In this document: piece after piece, positions 33,954 through 36,548 of the stretch
Position numbering within the stretch: position 1 is the first letter of the stretch
Layout: every line of letters begins with the position of its first letter
Assembly (NCBI RefSeq): GCF_900167155.1
Contig: NZ_FUXU01000045.1
Span: 1-36,548, forward strand
From: Enterovibrio nigricans DSM 22720
GTDB lineage: Bacteria; Pseudomonadota; Gammaproteobacteria; Enterobacterales; Vibrionaceae
Length of the DNA: 36,548 bases
Direction of reading: 5' to 3'
Program-made: the position numbers and the translations under genes
The notes under the pieces: generated by a model
Databases searched by the model: none
What the model saw: only the letters and a program-made list of their open reading frames with translations
What the model was told of the DNA's origin: nothing

Positions 33954-34086
33954 TCAAATTACATCTTGGGTTTATTATTTTATTTTCCATAACAGGTTGC
34001 ATTTTTTGTTCAATTTGGCAAATTGAGTTCAACACAAATTAAAAATACGTTAATTCAGCGTAATAAAGGAAGTTTGAGAGGGATTT

Positions 34087-35760
34087 ATGTGTTCTGTATT
34101 TGGCATCTTAGATATTAAATCTGATGCGACACCACTGCGTCAGACGGCATTAGAAATGTCAAAACTGCTTCGCCATCGCGGCCCAGACTGGTCAGGTATT
34201 TATGCCTCGGACCGTGCGATTCTTGCTCACGAACGTTTGGCGATTGTTGGATTGAATAGTGGTGCTCAACCACTTTACAGCCCAGACCGCAAGTTGATCC
34301 TTGCAGTCAATGGCGAAATCTACAACCACAAAGAAATTCGTGCGCGCTACGATGGCAAATACGAATTCCAAACCGATTCTGACTGCGAAGTTATTTTGGC
34401 TCTGTATCAAGATAAAGGCGCAGACTTGTTGGAAGAACTGAACGGTATTTTCGCGTTTGTTCTCTATGATGAAGAGAAAGACGAGTATCTGGTAGGTCGC
34501 GACCACATTGGTATCATTCCACTTTATCAAGGCTATGATTCGCTCGGTAACTACTATATTGCTTCTGAGATGAAAGCACTCGTACCTGTTTGTAGCAGCA
34601 TCAGTGAATTTCCTCCTGGTAGCTCTTACAGCTCTAGCGATGCTGAACCCCAGCGTTACTACATTCGTGATTGGAATGAATTCGCAGCGGTAGAAAATAA
34701 CTCCACGAGCAAAGAAGAGTTAACTGAAGCCCTTGAAGCCGCTGTTAAGCGTCAACTAATGACTGACGTACCCTATGGCGTTCTGCTTTCCGGCGGCCTT
34801 GATTCTTCGATTACCTCCGCAGTCGCTAAACGCTTTGCAGCGATGCGAATTGAAGACGATAGTCAATCAGAAGCATGGTGGCCACAATTGCACTCCTTTG
34901 CCGTCGGCCTTGAAGGCGCTCCAGACCTAAAAGCGGCACGCGAAGTTGCGGATCAAATTGGTACCGTTCATCATGAGATGACTTATACCATTCAAGAAGG
35001 TTTAGATGCGATTCGTGATGTTATTTATCACATAGAAACGTATGACGTCACCACCATTCGCGCTTCGACCCCCATGTACTTGATGGGTCGAAAAATCAAA
35101 GCAATGGGAATTAAAATGGTTTTGTCTGGCGAAGGCGCGGACGAGATTTTTGGTGGATATCTGTATTTCCACAAGGCACCAAACGAAAAAGAGTTCCATG
35201 AAGAAACTGTTCGTAAACTGCTTGCATTGAACATGTTCGATTGTGCGCGTGCGAACAAATCGCTTGCAGCATGGGGAGTGGAAGGACGCGTACCATTCCT
35301 CGATAAAGAATTTATCGATGTTGCAATGCGCCTTAACCCGAAAGATAAAATGTGCGGCAACGGCAAAATGGAGAAACACATTCTTCGCGAATGCTTTGAG
35401 CATTACTTGCCAGAGGCCATTGCTTGGCGCCAAAAAGAACAATTCTCCGACGGCGTTGGCTATAGCTGGATTGATACACTGAAAGCTGTGGCAGAAGAAA
35501 AAGTAACGGACCAACAAATGGAAACCGCGCAATTCCGGTTCCCTTACAACACGCCAACAACGAAAGAAGGTTATGCTTATCGTGAAATCTTTGAAGAATT
35601 GTTCCCACTACCAAGTGCTGTTGAGTGTGTGCCCGGAGGCCCATCCATCGCGTGTTCCAGTGCAAAAGCGATTGAGTGGGATGAAAGCTTTAAAAACGCT
35701 GCAGATCCATCAGGCCGCGCCATAGCAGCTGTACATAAAGAAGCATACAGCGCAAAGTAA
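34087..35760 (+). CDS. asnB: Asparagine synthetase B (glutamine-hydrolysing)
   Basis: It makes asparagine from aspartate, ATP and glutamine. The 557-residue protein (E. coli 554) starts MCSVFGI with the nucleophile Cys2 of the N-terminal glutaminase domain. RHRGPDWSGIY, HERLAIVGLNSGAQPL and NGEIYNHKEIR follow. The synthetase domain has the PP-loop SGGLDSS starting at residue 235 and SGEGADEIFGGYLYFHKAP. A GAGAGGG ribosome site precedes the ATG. The 232-bp upstream gap has the long palindrome and a smaller CAATTT/AAATTG inverted repeat that may bind a regulator. Confidence 0.97.
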   Translation: MCSVFGILDIKSDATPLRQTALEMSKLLRHRGPDWSGIYASDRAILAHERLAIVGLNSGAQPLYSPDRKLILAVNGEIYNHKEIRARYDGKYEFQTDSDCEVILALYQDKGADLLEELNGIFAFVLYDEEKDEYLVGRDHIGIIPLYQGYDSLGNYYIASEMKALVPVCSSISEFPPGSSYSSSDAEPQRYYIRDWNEFAAVENNSTSKEELTEALEAAVKRQLMTDVPYGVLLSGGLDSSITSAVAKRFAAMRIEDDSQSEAWWPQLHSFAVGLEGAPDLKAAREVADQIGTVHHEMTYTIQEGLDAIRDVIYHIETYDVTTIRASTPMYLMGRKIKAMGIKMVLSGEGADEIFGGYLYFHKAPNEKEFHEETVRKLLALNMFDCARANKSLAAWGVEGRVPFLDKEFIDVAMRLNPKDKMCGNGKMEKHILRECFEHYLPEAIAWRQKEQFSDGVGYSWIDTLKAVAEEKVTDQQMETAQFRFPYNTPTTKEGYAYREIFEELFPLPSAVECVPGGPSIACSSAKAIEWDESFKNAADPSGRAIAAVHKEAYSAK

Positions 35761-35773
35761 GCAATTGTAACTT

Positions 35774-35812
35774 AAGAGCCACTGAAATAACTCAGTCGGC
35801 TCTTTTTTTTAT
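35774..35812 (+). terminator. asnB terminator
   Basis: AAGAGCC plus ACTGA pairs with TCAGT plus GGCTCTT, with one bulged C, and is followed by a run of T ending near 35810. Confidence 0.85.
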
Positions 35813-36210
35813 TTTTGCTGCAACCCTCATATCAACGCTCATCACACAAGCTAGCTAACATCGTAAAAAGTCCGTTTATTGAGTTTTCCCGCCTGCACGA
35901 TTGCATTCTCTACTTTATGTAACCCTCAAGATGTCCCAATAGACCGCATTACATCGACACGATGTTCAATTGTCGGCCTGATCTGACTAAACCCCAAGAA
36001 TGACCAAGCAACGCCGGACAGAGCCAATACGCGCCAACAATAGCCTGAAGAGCTAGGTCTATTCTCGGTACTAACACCCAGATGATCGATAATTTTGCTC
36101 AACGCATGATAGTCATCACTAAACATCAGGGTAGTCAAAGAAACCCTCTTAACTGTTTTGATATGTTGCCTCTCATTTTGAAAACGACAAGGCAACATCT
36201 AACGGCGCTC
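35813..36210. other. Spacer between asnB and the IS3-family element
   Basis: About 400 bp with no recognisable gene. It holds one short minus-strand frame (listed separately) and an inverted repeat with 9-bp arms (ATGTTGCCT at 36163-36171, AGGCAACAT at 36190-36198). Nothing else stands out. Confidence 0.5.
35926..36198 (-). CDS. Small hypothetical frame, doubtful
   Basis: A 90-residue frame (MLPCRFQNERQ...VDVMRSIGTS) with no domain I recognise. It begins 13 bases from the presumed IS end and inside an inverted repeat, and has no clear ribosome site. It could be a remnant of a gene interrupted by the IS or a chance frame. No function is assigned. Confidence 0.15.
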   Translation of the reverse strand: MLPCRFQNERQHIKTVKRVSLTTLMFSDDYHALSKIIDHLGVSTENRPSSSGYCWRVLALSGVAWSFLGFSQIRPTIEHRVDVMRSIGTS

Positions 36211-36548
36211 TGGTAAGACCCCAGAACTCTATACACTTTCAAGCTTCTGATAATACTGTCTTTCGTATTCATTCGGTGACAGTCCACCATTAGTACCATG
36301 ATTCCGTTTTGGATTGTAGAAGTACTCGATATATTCAAATATCTCAGAGCGTGCTTCCTCACGGGTTTTATAGATTCTTCGTTTTACTCTATCTTTCTTG
36401 AGCAGCGAGAAAAAACTCTCAGCAACGGCGTTGTCGTGACAGTTTCCCTTTCTACTCATGCTAATTTCCATATTGTGTTCTTTTAGGAAACTGCGCCAGT
36501 CGCTCGAGGTATATTGAACGCCTTGATCAGAGTGAACGAGCACCTGTT
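36211..36548 (-). mobile_element. IS3-family insertion sequence, partial (right end)
   Basis: The element covers the end of an IS3-type transposase gene and continues past the window edge. The outer end is probably at 36211, where TGGTAAGACCCC begins. TGG-type termini with a GGTAAG-like stretch recall IS3-group inverted repeats. The other end, the matching repeat and the target duplication are outside the window, so the boundary is inferred. Confidence 0.7.
36229..36548 (-). CDS. IS3-family transposase OrfB, C-terminal part
   Basis: About 106 codons of the catalytic integrase domain, running off the right edge, so the protein is incomplete here. VHSDQGVQYTS carries the second Asp of the DDE triad. 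The block MSRKGNCHDNAVAESFFSLLKKD carries the Glu. The end NPKRNHGTNGGLSPNEYERQYYQ is typical of IS3-group OrfB. The GTG at 36543 that could be read as a start is internal (LVHSDQG). Translation in full elements usually needs a -1 frameshift from OrfA, which is not visible. Confidence 0.9.
   Translation of the reverse strand, partial: QVLVHSDQGVQYTSSDWRSFLKEHNMEISMSRKGNCHDNAVAESFFSLLKKDRVKRRIYKTREEARSEIFEYIEYFYNPKRNHGTNGGLSPNEYERQYYQKLESV

Noticed and set aside
36190-36215. Possible integron attC-like repeat near CTAACGGCGC
   Set aside because: It lacks the paired R/L core sites and the typical attC stem. An inverted repeat beside an IS end explains it better.
36229-36543. Transposase start at 36543
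   Set aside because: The GTG there is an internal Val codon of the conserved LVHSDQG block. The gene continues past the window edge.

Overview
The window looks like core chromosome of a marine Vibrio, most like the V. harveyi/V. parahaemolyticus group. This is inferred from gene order (znu, suc, sdh, gltA, ybgI, pgm, seqA, ybfF, fldA, fur, glnS, nag, asnB), from near-enterobacterial protein sequences, from a Vibrio-type secreted lipoprotein chitobiase beside nagE, and from moderate GC. No tRNA, rRNA, CRISPR array, prophage or defence island was seen. Both edges lie inside transposable elements: an IS21-like end on the left and an IS3-family transposase on the right. That is what one expects of a draft contig that stopped at repeats.

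Layout. (1) 1-1490: IS end abutting, and apparently truncating, a secreted beta-propeller sensor gene. (2) 1658-4191: zinc uptake, znuA divergent from znuCB, with a perfect Zur palindrome between them. (3) 4251-13796: a minus-strand TCA block, transcribed sdhC-sdhD-sdhA-sdhB-sucA-sucB-sucC-sucD. It encodes succinate dehydrogenase, the E1 and E2 subunits of 2-oxoglutarate dehydrogenase, and succinyl-CoA synthetase. gltA (citrate synthase) diverges from it across a 402-bp control region. (4) 15530-22540: small housekeeping genes: Nif3-like protein, DUF1853 protein, phosphoglucomutase, SeqA, YbfF esterase, DUF2788 membrane protein, flavodoxin, DUF4442 thioesterase-like protein and Fur. (5) 22602-24269: glnS. 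(6) 24429-32133: chitin/GlcNAc catabolism. Chitobiase releases GlcNAc from chitin oligomers, NagE imports and phosphorylates it, NagA deacetylates it, NagB converts glucosamine-6-P to fructose-6-P, and NagC represses the system. (7) 32286-35760: a CPA2-type cation/proton antiporter and glutamine-dependent asparagine synthetase. (8) 35761-36548: terminator, a mostly featureless spacer, and the end of an IS3-family element.

Regulation readable from sequence includes the Zur operator; the nagE-nagB control region, with two NagC-like palindromes about 94.5 bp apart and a CRP site between them; candidate sdhC and gltA promoters; and many bidirectional terminators between convergent genes. Several starts differ from the longest open frame (znuA, znuB, ybgI, DUF1853, pgm, seqA, DUF4442, fur, glnS). 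sdhC, sdhA, nagB and the DUF4442 gene appear to use GTG.

I found no convincing undescribed system. The best leads are the truncated sensor, the nag regulatory geometry, unexplained stem-loops inside the suc operon, and a 16-bp-arm palindrome upstream of asnB.
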